A stretch of 64,000 nucleotides of DNA from positions 2,852,001-2,916,000 of the forward strand of contig NZ_CP062159.1 in the NCBI RefSeq assembly GCF_014844035.1, read 5' to 3'. Each line of letters begins with the position of its first letter. Within the stretch, counting starts at the first letter, position 1. A model generated the notes under the pieces. It made no database searches. It was not told where the DNA came from and was given only the letters and a program-made list of their open reading frames with translations. Positions 55,418 to 64,000 of the stretch are shown piece by piece. Both the position numbers and the translations under genes were made by a program. This stretch comes from Flavobacterium sp. MDT1-60. GTDB taxonomy: Bacteria > Bacteroidota > Bacteroidia > Flavobacteriales > Flavobacteriaceae.

Positions 55418-56005
55418 ATGACAGGTATTATAATTTTAGCAGCAGGAAATTCTTCAAGATTGGGGCAGCCAAAGCAATTACTGGTTTATAAAGACACTAC
55501 CCTTTTGCAGCACATTATTGCAGAAGCCTCTGCAATAAAAGAGTCTGTCGTTATTGTTGTAACCGGCGCAAATCACGAATTAATAGAAAAGGAAATTGAT
55601 TCTTCTAAAATAAAAACGGCCTTTAATCAGGATTGGGAATTAGGAATGTCTTCATCCATAAATACAGGCATAAATAAAGCATTGCAATTATTTCCTGAAA
55701 TAGAGAAATGCATTCTTGCCGTTTGCGATCAACCATTTGTTTCTCACTCTGTTTTTGAAAATCTGATAGCTGAACACCAAAAAAACGGAAAAGGAATTAT
55801 AGCCTCTTCTTATGCTGAAACATTAGGAACGCCGGTTTTATTTGATAAAAAATACTTTGGCGAATTGCTGAATTTAAAAGGGCAGGAAGGAGCCAAAAAA
55901 ATCATTAATCAATTTTTAGACGATACGGCTTCAATTCCATTTGAAAAAGGTAATATCGACATTGATACAGAAGAAGATTATAATAAGCTCATTTCTGAAT
56001 TGTAG
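55418..56005 (+). CDS. mocA: Molybdenum cofactor cytidylyltransferase-like NTP transferase (MocA type)
   Basis: ATG 55418 is chosen over an overlapping GTG. The 195-residue protein has the MobA-like nucleotidyltransferase fold: IILAAGNSSRLGQPKQLLVY, FNQDWELGMSSSINTGINKA, CILAVCDQPFVSHSVFENLI, and NIDIDTEEDYNKL. It would attach CMP to molybdopterin, making the MCD form used by PaoC-type enzymes. Its place after xdhC supports this over an MGD role. It is cytoplasmic. Confidence 0.85.
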   Translation: MTGIIILAAGNSSRLGQPKQLLVYKDTTLLQHIIAEASAIKESVVIVVTGANHELIEKEIDSSKIKTAFNQDWELGMSSSINTGINKALQLFPEIEKCILAVCDQPFVSHSVFENLIAEHQKNGKGIIASSYAETLGTPVLFDKKYFGELLNLKGQEGAKKIINQFLDDTASIPFEKGNIDIDTEEDYNKLISEL

Positions 56006-56007
56006 GG

Positions 56008-56040
56008 TTTTGCCACGAAGGCACTAAGGCACAAAGTTTT
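56008..56040 (+). repeat. TTTTGCCACGAAGG repeat unit
   Basis: The stretch TTTTGCCACGAAGGCACTAA, then GGCACAAAG, is the reverse-strand relative of 9498-9529. The rest of the gap to 56157 shows loose AAGGCACAAG copies and no gene. Confidence 0.55.
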
Positions 56041-56157
56041 TTTGTTGAAGTGCAAGCTGGAAAGGCACAAGTAAATGTGAGCTATAAAAGAAACAATTCT
56101 TTTTGGTCTTTATAATTAGATAAAGTTGAAAATCTTTGGGGCTTAGCCTTCATGGCA

Positions 56158-57291
56158 TTAAGAAAGCTGCTCGACCAAAGCAGTTACTCTTTCAATTGTT
56201 TCTTCAATTTCTTCGGCAGTTGTAAATCGGCCTAAACTAAAACGTATCGAACTTAAAGCATCTTCATCAGATAATCCTAAAGCTTTTAAAACATGTGAAG
56301 GTTCTGATGTTACAGAAGAGCACGAAGAGCCATTTGACACAGCAATGTTTTGCAATGCCATAATGAGTTTTTCAGAATTGACACCCGGAAAGCAAATATT
56401 GGATGTGTTGTAAATTCTGTTATGGGTATTTCCGTTTATGAATGATCCTTTAATTTTTAACAGACCATTTTCTAGCTGATCTCTCAATAGTATAATTCTA
56501 TTGTTGTCGTTATCTATTTCTAAAACAGCAATTTCAGCTGCTTTACCTAAACCAATAATTCCAGGAATGTTTAAAGTTCCGCTTCTTAGTTTTCGTTGTT
56601 GGTTTCCGCCGTTTAGTAATGGCGATAATTTTATTTTGGCTTCCGCCGAAATGTATAAGGCACCAACACCTTTCGGACCATAAAACTTATGTGCAGAAAG
56701 TGCCAAAAGGTCAATTCCAAGTTTTTTTACATCAATTAAAATCTTTCCGACAGCCTGTGTTGCATCACATAAAAAGAGTGCATTTTTTGCATGAATAACG
56801 GTTGATATTTCAGTAATATTCTGAATGACTCCGGTTTCATTATTTGCAAACATTATTATGACAATCAGTGTTTTAGTTGTAATTACCTCATTTAAAATAT
56901 TAATATCAAGAATTCCGTCTGAAGCAACTGGCAGGTAGGTAACATCAAAACCAATACTTTCCATATAGCGGCAAGTTTCAAGAACAGCTTTGTGTTCTGT
57001 AGCAACAGTTACAATATGTTTTTTGTTTTCAATTGCCAATCCTTTAATGGCTAAATTAATTGATTCTGTTGCTCCGGAAGTAAAGATGATCTCTTCTTCT
57101 TTAGCACCAATTAAATTAGCGGTTTGCCAGGCGGCATTTTCAACAGCTTCCTGAATTTCTAATCCGGCTAAATGACTGCTGCTTGCATTGGCATAAAGAT
57201 CCGTAAAATAAGGAAGCATTGCATCGAGCACCCGTTCATCAAGACGGGTTGTCGCATTATTGTCTAAATATATAGTGCGTAATTGAGGCAT
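56158..57291 (-). CDS. Cysteine desulfurase (NifS/IscS family)
   Basis: The 377-residue PLP enzyme has YLDNNATTRLDERVLDAMLP at the start, FTSGATESINLAIKGLA, FLCDATQAVGKILIDVK, the PLP Lys in LSAHKFYGPKGVGALYI, and the active Cys loop SNGSSCSSVTSEPSHVL. It makes a persulfide from cysteine for Fe-S clusters or for sulfuration of the molybdenum cofactor. It lies on the opposite strand between mocA and the oxidoreductase genes, which suggests that its sulfur goes to this enzyme. A general role cannot be excluded. Confidence 0.93.
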   Translation of the reverse strand: MPQLRTIYLDNNATTRLDERVLDAMLPYFTDLYANASSSHLAGLEIQEAVENAAWQTANLIGAKEEEIIFTSGATESINLAIKGLAIENKKHIVTVATEHKAVLETCRYMESIGFDVTYLPVASDGILDINILNEVITTKTLIVIIMFANNETGVIQNITEISTVIHAKNALFLCDATQAVGKILIDVKKLGIDLLALSAHKFYGPKGVGALYISAEAKIKLSPLLNGGNQQRKLRSGTLNIPGIIGLGKAAEIAVLEIDNDNNRIILLRDQLENGLLKIKGSFINGNTHNRIYNTSNICFPGVNSEKLIMALQNIAVSNGSSCSSVTSEPSHVLKALGLSDEDALSSIRFSLGRFTTAEEIEETIERVTALVEQLS

Positions 57292-57460
57292 AAATATTAC
57301 TTAAAGATGTAAAAATACAATTTTGTAATTTAAATAATCTCTTATTTATTACTCAAATAAATTACGATTTTGTGTGAATTTTATAAGTATTTATTGCGTA
57401 GGATTGTTAAATTTGTTAGGAATAACATTTTTGATTTTTTCTAACTTAAAAATACCAGGT

Positions 57461-58102
57461 ATGGCCGCCAAAAGATCAACCAAAGACAAATTGACAGAAG
57501 ATGAATCGAATGCATCTCGTCGGGACTTTCTAAAAAAGTCTGGATTGTTTACCGCTCTTGCTTTGGCACCGCCTTCATTGGTGATGGCCTCTGAAAATAA
57601 ATGGGATGAAAAAATCGCCGGATATCTTGAAACGGTTCCGCTTTCTATAGAAGTAAACGGAGTAAAACAAAATCTTAATGTGGAACCCCGTACCACTTTA
57701 TTGGATTTACTGCGTGAACAATTACATTTGACCGGAACTAAAAAAGGTTGTGATCACGGGCAATGTGGAGCATGTACCGTACATGTTAATGGTACTAGAA
57801 TTTTGTCTTGTTTAGCATTGGCATCAATGCAGCAAAATGCTCAGGTTACTACAATTGAAGGACTTTCAAAAGGGAAAAAACTACACCCAATGCAGGAAGC
57901 CTTTATCAAAAATGATGGTTTTCAATGTGGGTATTGTACTCCCGGACAAATCATGTCGGGAATTGCCTGCATCAAAGAAGGTCATGCCAACAGCAGAGAA
58001 GAAATTAGAGAATATATGAGTGGTAATATTTGTCGTTGTGGCGCTTACCACAATATTGTTGATGCTATTACCGAAGTTAAGGAAGGAGGGATGCTATCAT
58101 GA
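57461..58102 (+). CDS. paoA: Periplasmic aldehyde oxidoreductase iron-sulfur subunit (PaoA-like), Tat signal
   Basis: ATG 57461 is chosen (MAAKRSTKDKLTEDE); a GTG at 57374 would add a hydrophobic stretch before the Tat motif. ASRRDFLKKSGLFTALALAP is a twin-arginine signal, so the complex is exported folded. The mature protein has the [2Fe-2S] ferredoxin motif GCDHGQCGACTVH with a distal Cys (ILSCLAL), and the second cluster motif FQCGYCTPGQIM with NICRCGAYHNI. It passes electrons from the Mo site. It shares an ATGA overlap with the FAD subunit gene. Confidence 0.92.
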   Translation: MAAKRSTKDKLTEDESNASRRDFLKKSGLFTALALAPPSLVMASENKWDEKIAGYLETVPLSIEVNGVKQNLNVEPRTTLLDLLREQLHLTGTKKGCDHGQCGACTVHVNGTRILSCLALASMQQNAQVTTIEGLSKGKKLHPMQEAFIKNDGFQCGYCTPGQIMSGIACIKEGHANSREEIREYMSGNICRCGAYHNIVDAITEVKEGGMLS

Positions 58103-59079
58103 AAAACTTCCAAATCATAAAAGCATTATCATCAAAATCGGCTGTTACAAGCATCGGTAAAGAATCTTCCGCTATGTTTATTGCCGGAGGAACCAATCTT
58201 GTCGATTTAATGAAGAAAAATGTGGTCGCTCCTGACAAACTTGTCGACATTACCGCAATAGACTTAAAAAAGATAGAATTCCTAACGGGGAAAACAACAA
58301 TTGGTGCGTTGGCAAAAAATAGTCAGGTTGCCGAAGATAGCGCCATAATAGAAAAGCATCCTTTGCTGGCAATGGCTTTAAGTGCCGGAGCCTCTCAGCA
58401 AATTAGACATATGGCGACGGTTGGCGGAAATATGTTGCAGCGTACACGTTGTTCATATTTTTATAATACCGATATGCCCTGCAATAAAAGAGTTCCAAAA
58501 AGCGGTTGTGGTGCTATTGGCGGATCAAACAGAATGCACGCCATTTTTGGTGCATCTGATAGTTGTATCGCTGTTCACCCGAGTGATATGTGCGTTGCCT
58601 TAGCAGCATTGGACGCGACAGTCCTAGTGGAAGGGCCAAAAGGAAAAAGAGAAATTAAATTTACTGATTTCCATCGCCTTCCGGGAAATACTCCGGAAAA
58701 AGACAATACACTTCAAAACAAAGAATTGATTACTTCAGTTGAAATCCCGAATAATAACTTTACTAAAAATGTTCACTATCTAAAAGTTCGTGACCGAAGC
58801 AGTTATGCTTTTGCACTGATTTCGGTAGCTGCAGCTTTAGATATTCAAAATAATACGATTAACGACGTACGTTTAGCAATGGGAGGCGTAGCACATAAAC
58901 CCTGGCGACTTACTGAAGCGGAAGAATTTTTAAAAGGGAAAACAGTTTCAGAAACAATTTTCAGACAAGCAGCTGATTTGGCTATGAAAGGAGCAAGAGG
59001 TTATGGAGATAATGATTTTAAATTAGTTCTCGGACCAAATGCCATTGTAGAAGCATTAACTATAGCATCATCTAAATAA
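58099..59079 (+). CDS. paoB: Aldehyde oxidoreductase FAD-binding subunit (PaoB-like) with extra Fe-S insert
   Basis: The 326-residue protein has the FAD_binding_5 domain (SAMFIAGGTNLVDLMKKNVV, LSAGASQQIRHMATVGGNML) and a C-terminal CO-dehydrogenase flavoprotein domain. Between them RTRCSYFYNTDMPCNKRVPK, SGCGAIGG and ASDSCIAVHPSDMC supply cysteines like those that hold the extra [4Fe-4S] cluster in E. coli PaoB. This distinguishes it from ordinary xanthine dehydrogenase subunits. It has no signal of its own and would be carried out with PaoA. It ends 8 bp before the large subunit gene. Confidence 0.92.
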   Translation: MKNFQIIKALSSKSAVTSIGKESSAMFIAGGTNLVDLMKKNVVAPDKLVDITAIDLKKIEFLTGKTTIGALAKNSQVAEDSAIIEKHPLLAMALSAGASQQIRHMATVGGNMLQRTRCSYFYNTDMPCNKRVPKSGCGAIGGSNRMHAIFGASDSCIAVHPSDMCVALAALDATVLVEGPKGKREIKFTDFHRLPGNTPEKDNTLQNKELITSVEIPNNNFTKNVHYLKVRDRSSYAFALISVAAALDIQNNTINDVRLAMGGVAHKPWRLTEAEEFLKGKTVSETIFRQAADLAMKGARGYGDNDFKLVLGPNAIVEALTIASSK

Positions 59080-59087
59080 TTTGAATT

Positions 59088-61298
59088 ATGAGCAAGACAA
59101 GTAATATAAATAGAGTAGATGGGTTTGCTAAAGTAACGGGTTCTGCAACCTATTCAGCCGAGTATAAAACGGATGGTATTGTGTATGCATGCCTGGTTGG
59201 AAGTACGATTGCAAAAGGAAGAATCAAAAGCATAGATACAAAAAAAGCCGAATGGGCGCCGGGAGTTCTGGCTGTTATTTCGCATTTGAATGTAGATAAA
59301 CCCGCCGGATACGAGAAAGCAAAAGATCCACATAATTTTGGACAACCACTTCAGGTTTTTAAAGACGATACGATTCTGTATTACGATCAGCCGATCGCAA
59401 TGGTGATTGCTGATACTTTTGAACGTATGCAATATGCAGCGAGTTTAATTAAAGCGGAATATATCAAAGAAGAACATATCACAGATCTTCAAAAAGCAAA
59501 AGACAAAGAGAAAAAAGTAGAAACCGATAAAGGTGATGATTATCATCGCGGCGTTCACGACAATTATAAAAATGCTGCCGTTGTTTTAGAGGAAGAATAC
59601 ATTATTCCGACTGAAGTTCACAATCCGATGGAATTGGCTAATATTATTGCGAAATGGGACGGAAACAAACCAACAGTGTATACCAAAAGTCAGGGTGTTG
59701 AAGGAACAAGAAGAAGTATAGGAGGTGTGTTTGGAATTCCCCCAGAAGATGTTTCTGTAAATTCGGAATATCTTGGAGGTGCTTTCGGAATGGGATTGCA
59801 CACCTGGCCTTATGAAATTGCAGCTCTTATCGGATCAAAGAAATTAAATCGTCCGGTTAAATTAGTGCTTCACAGAGAGCAAATGTTTACCAATGTTGGG
59901 TTTAGACCTTGCACCATTCAAAAAATGGGTTTAGGAGCTACTAAAGAAGGTAAATTGATTGGTTTAACGCATGAAGCTGTAGCGATGACTTCAAGTTATG
60001 AAGATTTTATGGAAGGAACGGTAAACATGTCCCGATTTATTTATAATTGTGACAATGTTTCTACCCGCTATCGTATTGTAAAACTGGATACCTGTACACC
60101 AATCTGGATGCGCGGTCCTGGTGAAGCGACTGGTTCTTTTGCCTTAGAAAGTGCCATGGACGAACTGGCGCATAAATTAGATATGGATCCGATTGAGTTT
60201 CGTAAACTAAATTATGCCGAAAAGGATTTGGAACAAAACAAACCGTGGAGCAGTAAATATCTTCTGGAATGTTATGAAGGCGGAATGGAACGCATTGGCT
60301 GGAAAAACCGTAAAAATAAACCAGGCTCAGTTAAAGAAGGTGAGTGGCTGGTAGGTTACGGAATGGGAACCGGAACTTTTGGCTGTTATAGAAGTCCAAC
60401 TTCTGTAAAAGCAAAATTCTTATCCGATGGAAATTTAGTATTACAATGTAGTGTAAACGATATGGGACCCGGAACAGCAACCATGATGACCGCAATTGGA
60501 GCTGAAATTACCGGATTACCAACAGAAAATGTAGTAATCGAAATGGGAAAAAGCGGACTTCCAAAAGGTCCAACTCAGGGAGGATCTGCTACAACATCAT
60601 CTGTAGGTTCTGCGGTTCACGATGCCTGTAATTTATTGGTCAGCAAAATACTTGGTTTGGCTGCTGAAACTTCAACTTTTAAAGGGACAGCTATTACTGA
60701 TTTGGCTTTCGCCAATGGTGTAATAACATCCAAAAAAGACAATTCGAAAACAGTTTCTTTAGCCTCATTGCTGAGTGCCAATAAGCTTGAAAATTTTGAA
60801 GTAGAAAATGTATCAAAAGCTACCGAGGAAGCAAAAAAATATTCCATTTATTCATTTTCTGTGCATTTTGTAAAAGTACTGGTGAATCCTAATTTAGGAA
60901 AAATAAGATTGGCACATGTGGTTTCCTGCGCAGATATTGGAACTGTAATCAGCCAGAAAACTTCTGCCGGACAAATGTACGGTGGGGCGGTTGGAGGAAT
61001 CGGAATGGGATTAATGGAAGCATTAGAAATTGACCATCGTTTTGGTCGCCCGATAAACAATAATTTTGCCGATTATCATGTTCCTGTAAATGCTGATATT
61101 GAAAAACAAGAAGTATTTTTCGTCAATAAAAAAGACCCAATCAGTAATCCGATGGGAACAAAAGGTCTTGGTGAAACGGCTTTGGTCGGAATGGCGCCTG
61201 CAATTGCAAATGCCGTTTTTAACGCCACTGGAAAACGTGTACGAGATTTGCCAATTACGTTGGATAAGATACTAGAACCAAATGTAGCAACAGCGTAA
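59088..61298 (+). CDS. paoC: Aldehyde oxidoreductase molybdenum-binding subunit (PaoC-like)
   Basis: The 736-residue protein has the N-terminal aldehyde oxidase a/b hammerhead (VTGSATYSAEYKTDGIVYAC) and Mo-binding domains with GGAFGMGLHTWPYEIAALIG, IWMRGPGEATGSFALESAMD and NDMGPGTATMMTAIGAEITG. The catalytic Glu is in GTKGLGETALVGMAPAIANA. It oxidises aldehydes to acids using a sulfurated molybdenum cytosine dinucleotide cofactor, in the periplasm with PaoA and PaoB. Aromatic aldehydes from plant cell walls are plausible substrates, but this is inference. A perfect hairpin terminator follows. Confidence 0.92.
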   Translation: MSKTSNINRVDGFAKVTGSATYSAEYKTDGIVYACLVGSTIAKGRIKSIDTKKAEWAPGVLAVISHLNVDKPAGYEKAKDPHNFGQPLQVFKDDTILYYDQPIAMVIADTFERMQYAASLIKAEYIKEEHITDLQKAKDKEKKVETDKGDDYHRGVHDNYKNAAVVLEEEYIIPTEVHNPMELANIIAKWDGNKPTVYTKSQGVEGTRRSIGGVFGIPPEDVSVNSEYLGGAFGMGLHTWPYEIAALIGSKKLNRPVKLVLHREQMFTNVGFRPCTIQKMGLGATKEGKLIGLTHEAVAMTSSYEDFMEGTVNMSRFIYNCDNVSTRYRIVKLDTCTPIWMRGPGEATGSFALESAMDELAHKLDMDPIEFRKLNYAEKDLEQNKPWSSKYLLECYEGGMERIGWKNRKNKPGSVKEGEWLVGYGMGTGTFGCYRSPTSVKAKFLSDGNLVLQCSVNDMGPGTATMMTAIGAEITGLPTENVVIEMGKSGLPKGPTQGGSATTSSVGSAVHDACNLLVSKILGLAAETSTFKGTAITDLAFANGVITSKKDNSKTVSLASLLSANKLENFEVENVSKATEEAKKYSIYSFSVHFVKVLVNPNLGKIRLAHVVSCADIGTVISQKTSAGQMYGGAVGGIGMGLMEALEIDHRFGRPINNNFADYHVPVNADIEKQEVFFVNKKDPISNPMGTKGLGETALVGMAPAIANAVFNATGKRVRDLPITLDKILEPNVATA

Positions 61299-61315
61299 TA
61301 CCTGATTCTAAAATT

Positions 61316-61359
61316 AAAAAATCCCTTTAGGAAGCCTTGACTTCCTAAAGGGATTTTTT
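61316..61359 (+). terminator. Terminator after paoC
   Basis: A perfect 19-bp stem (61316-61334 with 61341-61359) with loop CCTTGA has an A-rich left and T-rich right flank, 17 bp after the paoC stop. Confidence 0.92.
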
Positions 61360-61984
61360 AATTAAAAGAAAAATGGATAAGTTTTGTAATATCATAAAAA
61401 AATGATACAAAACATCTTAAACTAAAACATCAGATTTAAAAGATACAAATTAAAAGAATGCTTGCTAGTTGTTGATGGGAAATATTGCTGATTTGATTAT
61501 TTTCTGAGAAAAGAAAATTGAAAACGCTCATTAAAAAAATGATGCAGTTTTCTAATAAACAAAGTTTTTAGAATTATAATAAATAGAAGAATACTACATC
61601 ATTATTTGGGGGACATAATATAGTTTCTTTATTGACTTATAAAACTATATTACGTTGTGTAATACTGCACCATTTTCGCATTGGTTTTGGTTATGGTTTA
61701 CAATATTAATTCCGATTTGTAGTAGGTATGTGGAACAATTAAAATCGAAAATTAACATGATAAGTGTCAAATATACACTTGAAGTGTATACGATGCTTAT
61801 ATAATTTCGTTTAAATGTTACATAATTACCATGTTTTAGTTGCAAAACTGACATTTTTACGTATGTGTCTGAAAATATGTCAAGTAACTTGAAAAATTGA
61901 CAGTTTTTTTACTTTGGTATTTATTTTGCATTTTTTGTATGTGAATTTAATTTACTATGTATAACTTTTTAAAAAGAAAAAATC
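61360..61984. promoter_or_regulatory. Long region upstream of the Hsp20 gene
   Basis: A 625-bp AT-rich gap without a convincing gene; a minus-strand frame at 61645-61854 has atypical composition and is rejected. It holds the perfect palindrome TATACACT-TGA-AGTGTATA (61772-61790) and several TGTC/GACA words (61846-61905) before TACTTTG at about 61910, which is a likely promoter region. Confidence 0.4.
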
Positions 61985-62440
61985 ATGTTAAGTATTAGAA
62001 GAAATGGGAATCACTCTCAAGCATTACCAGCATTATTTGATGACTTTTTTAGTCGTGAGCTTTTTAACTGGGGAAACAGTAATTTTTCTTCCACCAGTAC
62101 TACGGTACCTTCTATAAATGTGAAGGAAACTGCTGAGAACTATGAAGTTGAAGTCGCAGCGCCAGGGCTGGACAAGAAAGATTTTAGCGTTACGCTGGAT
62201 AACAATTTATTGACAATCTCTTGTGTGAAATCTACAAACACAAAAGACAAGGGAGAAGATGAAAATTACACTCGTCGTGAATTTAGTTATCAATCGTTTC
62301 AAAGAAGTTTTGAATTGCCAAAACACGTAGTCGATGAAGATAAAATAAATGCACGTTACGAAAACGGACTTCTGTATCTTACCATCCCTAAAAAAGAAGA
62401 AGCAAAACAAAAAGGTCCAAAATTGATTGAAATTGAATAA
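61985..62440 (+). CDS. Hsp20/alpha-crystallin small heat-shock protein
   Basis: The 151-residue protein has a short N-terminal region (LPALFDDFFSRELFNW) and an alpha-crystallin domain (about 45-140: INVKETAENYEVEVAAPGLD, FELPKHVVDEDKINARYENG, LYLTIPKKEE). The conserved G-x-L is GLL, and the C-terminal anchor is of the L-I-E-I type (KLIEIE). It is an ATP-independent holdase in the cytoplasm. It is monocistronic, with its own long upstream region and a terminator. Confidence 0.95.
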   Translation: MLSIRRNGNHSQALPALFDDFFSRELFNWGNSNFSSTSTTVPSINVKETAENYEVEVAAPGLDKKDFSVTLDNNLLTISCVKSTNTKDKGEDENYTRREFSYQSFQRSFELPKHVVDEDKINARYENGLLYLTIPKKEEAKQKGPKLIEIE

Positions 62441-62486
62441 TAATTTTAACTGATTTTGAGATTATTTACTCCGTTTTTTATTCATG

Positions 62487-62514
62487 AAAGGCTGTCAGTT
62501 TTGACAGCCTTTTC
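62487..62514 (+). terminator. Terminator after Hsp20 gene
   Basis: AAAGGCTGTCA (62487-62497) and TGACAGCCTTT (62502-62512) form a perfect stem with loop GTTT and trailing T. The A run on the other side may also serve the convergent hydrolase gene. Confidence 0.88.
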
Positions 62515-62560
62515 TATTTTAAAACATTCTCCAAGATCCAACGATCCAATAATCTAATTA

Positions 62561-63955
62561 TTACTTCTTAAAAGCAGGTAAAATATATTTCTGAATTATT
62601 TCATCACTTGGCGATTGCGAATTATAGTTTCCGCCGGTAATAACTGTAACCATATTTTGGTCTTCCCAAATGTAAATTTTCTGTCCGCCGTTTCCTTGTG
62701 CTGCTTTTCCATAATATTTAGTTCCGTTAACTTCCAGGTATTTAATCCACCATAAATAACCATAATTTACACCTTGAACAACAGAATGTTTTGTTAGTGA
62801 TTCTTTAACCCATTCTTTAGAAATAACCTGTTTGTCATTCCAAACGCCTTTGTTTAGATAAAGCAAACCAAATTTAGCCATATCTCTGGGAGTTAAATAA
62901 ATTTGGCAAAATGTTTCGGCACTCGATGCATCTGGTTTAAAATTCCATTTGAAGTTTTTTATACCAATATCTTTGAAAAGAGTTTCTTTTGCAAAATCAG
63001 GAAGTGTCATTTTTGTTGCTTTTTCAACGATTTTACCCAATGTGATTGGATTACCGGAACAATACATTCCTCTACCGCCAGGTACATCAACCATTGGTAA
63101 GTCTAAGGTGAATTTTACCCAGTCTTCAGAATAATTCATGGTAGTTTCATTTCCTTCAGATTTGGGATTGCTCAAGTCACAATCAAGACCACTTTGGTTG
63201 GTTAAAAGGTTTTTGATTGTAATTTGTCTTTTATCTTCTGTTAGATTTTTAAGAGTGTACTCCGGAAAAAAAGAAAGCACTGTTTCATTTGCGTCTTTAA
63301 TTAAACCTTTATCAATCGCAATTCCGGTAAGCGCAGAAACCAGACTTTTTGTAGCAGAACGCATTTCGTGTAACTTCGTTTTGTTGTATTCATAAAAATA
63401 CTCTTCAAATACAAGCTTCCCATCTTTTATGATTAAAACACTATGCACGTTTGGATACGTACCATCAACTATTTTTTGCATCATTTTATTCAACAATGCT
63501 TTATCTAATGTGGTATTATCGATCAACTCCGTTACTAAACCATCAAGATCTTTTTTGGGTTGTTGATAGACATATTTAAAATCTTTTGAATTAAGTCGTG
63601 GATACCACATTTCTTTTGGAAAGTTGACTTTTTTATTAATGAGATTAAAAGTTTTCCCGTCAGAGGTATAACCGGTAATAACAGCAGTATTATTTCTTAA
63701 GAAGGTTATTTTTTCTTTAGACATATTGAGAAAGATGTCTTTTTCAGAAGGCTTTAGCGCATATTTGCTTTCGTTGATAATAGCATATAAAATCGTGTCT
63801 TTTGGAGACGCAGCTATTTGTAAAGTGGTATTGTTTTGATATTCATAAATACCTTCATACTCTTTTAATTGTTCATACGTAATCTTAAACTTTTGCTGCG
63901 AGTATCCGGAAAAAAGGGACAATAAAAATAACAGAAGTAAACATGTTCTTTTCAT
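62561..63955 (-). CDS. Beta-lactamase-related serine hydrolase (class C fold), exported
   Basis: The 464-residue protein has a signal peptide (MKRTCLLLLFLLSLFSGYSQ). A small N-terminal beta domain (about 25-115, YEGIYEYQNNTTLQIAASPK) is followed by the beta-lactamase/transpeptidase-like domain. The SxxK motif is in HEMRSATKSLVSALTGIAID and the Tyr motif region in GGRGMYCSGNPITLGKI; GLLYLNKGVWNDKQVISKEW and YGLYWW-like YGYLWWIKYL are typical of the family. The C-terminal GNGGQKIYIWEDQNMV fits the K/H-x-G strand with Gly-Gly. Such proteins are esterases or peptidases, and resistance is not implied. The substrate is unknown. Confidence 0.88.
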   Translation of the reverse strand: MKRTCLLLLFLLSLFSGYSQQKFKITYEQLKEYEGIYEYQNNTTLQIAASPKDTILYAIINESKYALKPSEKDIFLNMSKEKITFLRNNTAVITGYTSDGKTFNLINKKVNFPKEMWYPRLNSKDFKYVYQQPKKDLDGLVTELIDNTTLDKALLNKMMQKIVDGTYPNVHSVLIIKDGKLVFEEYFYEYNKTKLHEMRSATKSLVSALTGIAIDKGLIKDANETVLSFFPEYTLKNLTEDKRQITIKNLLTNQSGLDCDLSNPKSEGNETTMNYSEDWVKFTLDLPMVDVPGGRGMYCSGNPITLGKIVEKATKMTLPDFAKETLFKDIGIKNFKWNFKPDASSAETFCQIYLTPRDMAKFGLLYLNKGVWNDKQVISKEWVKESLTKHSVVQGVNYGYLWWIKYLEVNGTKYYGKAAQGNGGQKIYIWEDQNMVTVITGGNYNSQSPSDEIIQKYILPAFKK

Positions 63956-64000
63956 TCTTTGTGGTTTTTGGTTAGTTTTTGGTAATGTTAAATTTACTTC

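Noticed and set aside
61645..61854. 69-residue minus-strand frame upstream of the Hsp20 gene
   Set aside because: It has chance-like composition, no upstream signals, and overlaps the palindromic regulatory region.
62561..63955. Antibiotic-resistance beta-lactamase
   Set aside because: The SxxK motif and class C fold are shared with many esterases and peptidases. The extra N-terminal domain and the lack of a clear YAN motif do not support a resistance role.

Overview
The window looks like a chromosomal segment of a Flavobacterium-type Bacteroidota. The evidence is AT-rich DNA, a SusC/SusD pair, a hybrid two-component sensor fused to an AraC domain, Bacteroidota-style lipoproteins, a few TAnnTTTG promoter-like boxes and the intergenic repeat families common in this group. 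I saw no rRNA, tRNA, transposase or CRISPR array.

Layout. (1) 1-9222 holds rhamnogalacturonan (RG-I) backbone enzymes: a truncated rhamnogalacturonan acetylesterase on the minus strand, a frame-broken DUF4450 protein, a GH65-like protein and a PL11 rhamnogalacturonan lyase. (2) 9532-21676 is a rhamnose module: a GntR/periplasmic-binding-protein-type regulator (minus), then RhaT permease, RhaI-type isomerase, rhamnulokinase, a fused aldolase/dehydrogenase (RhaEW) and LutA-LutB-LutC for L-lactate oxidation, with a GH28 gene between lutA and lutB. (3) 22046-26782 holds a GNAT acetyltransferase and a frame-broken hybrid two-component regulator (HTCS). (4) 26844-35824 holds an AraC regulator divergent from a sugar-porter MFS permease, a large cytoplasmic DUF5107+TPR protein and a GH2 enzyme. 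(5) 36592-52252 is a polysaccharide utilization locus: surface lipoprotein, SusC, frame-broken SusD, two tandem GH30 enzymes, GH2, GH27 and a double GH43. Its enzyme set suits galactan or type II arabinogalactan side chains. (6) 52641-54051 holds small housekeeping or unknown genes (membrane protein, micro-ORF, XRE regulator, DUF1508 protein). (7) 54285-61298 holds a Tat-exported PaoABC-like molybdenum aldehyde oxidoreductase with XdhC, a MocA-like cytidylyltransferase and a cysteine desulfurase. (8) 61985-63955 holds Hsp20 and a serine hydrolase.

How it works together (inference): outer-membrane and periplasmic enzymes deacetylate, cut and trim pectic RG-I and its galactan/arabinogalactan side chains. 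Rhamnose enters by RhaT and is isomerised, phosphorylated and split to DHAP plus L-lactaldehyde. The fused dehydrogenase makes L-lactate, and LutABC converts it to pyruvate. A 17-bp dyad (ATAGTA-CAGGA-TACTAT, with partial copies) lies between the divergent esterase and DUF4450 genes and also over the promoter-like box of rhaT, suggesting one regulator joins backbone cleavage to rhamnose catabolism.

Three large genes (DUF4450, HTCS, SusD) are each split by a one-base frame change at or near a homopolymer, and the esterase has an unclear start next to two 7-base runs. Either the assembly has indel errors or these genes were broken recently.
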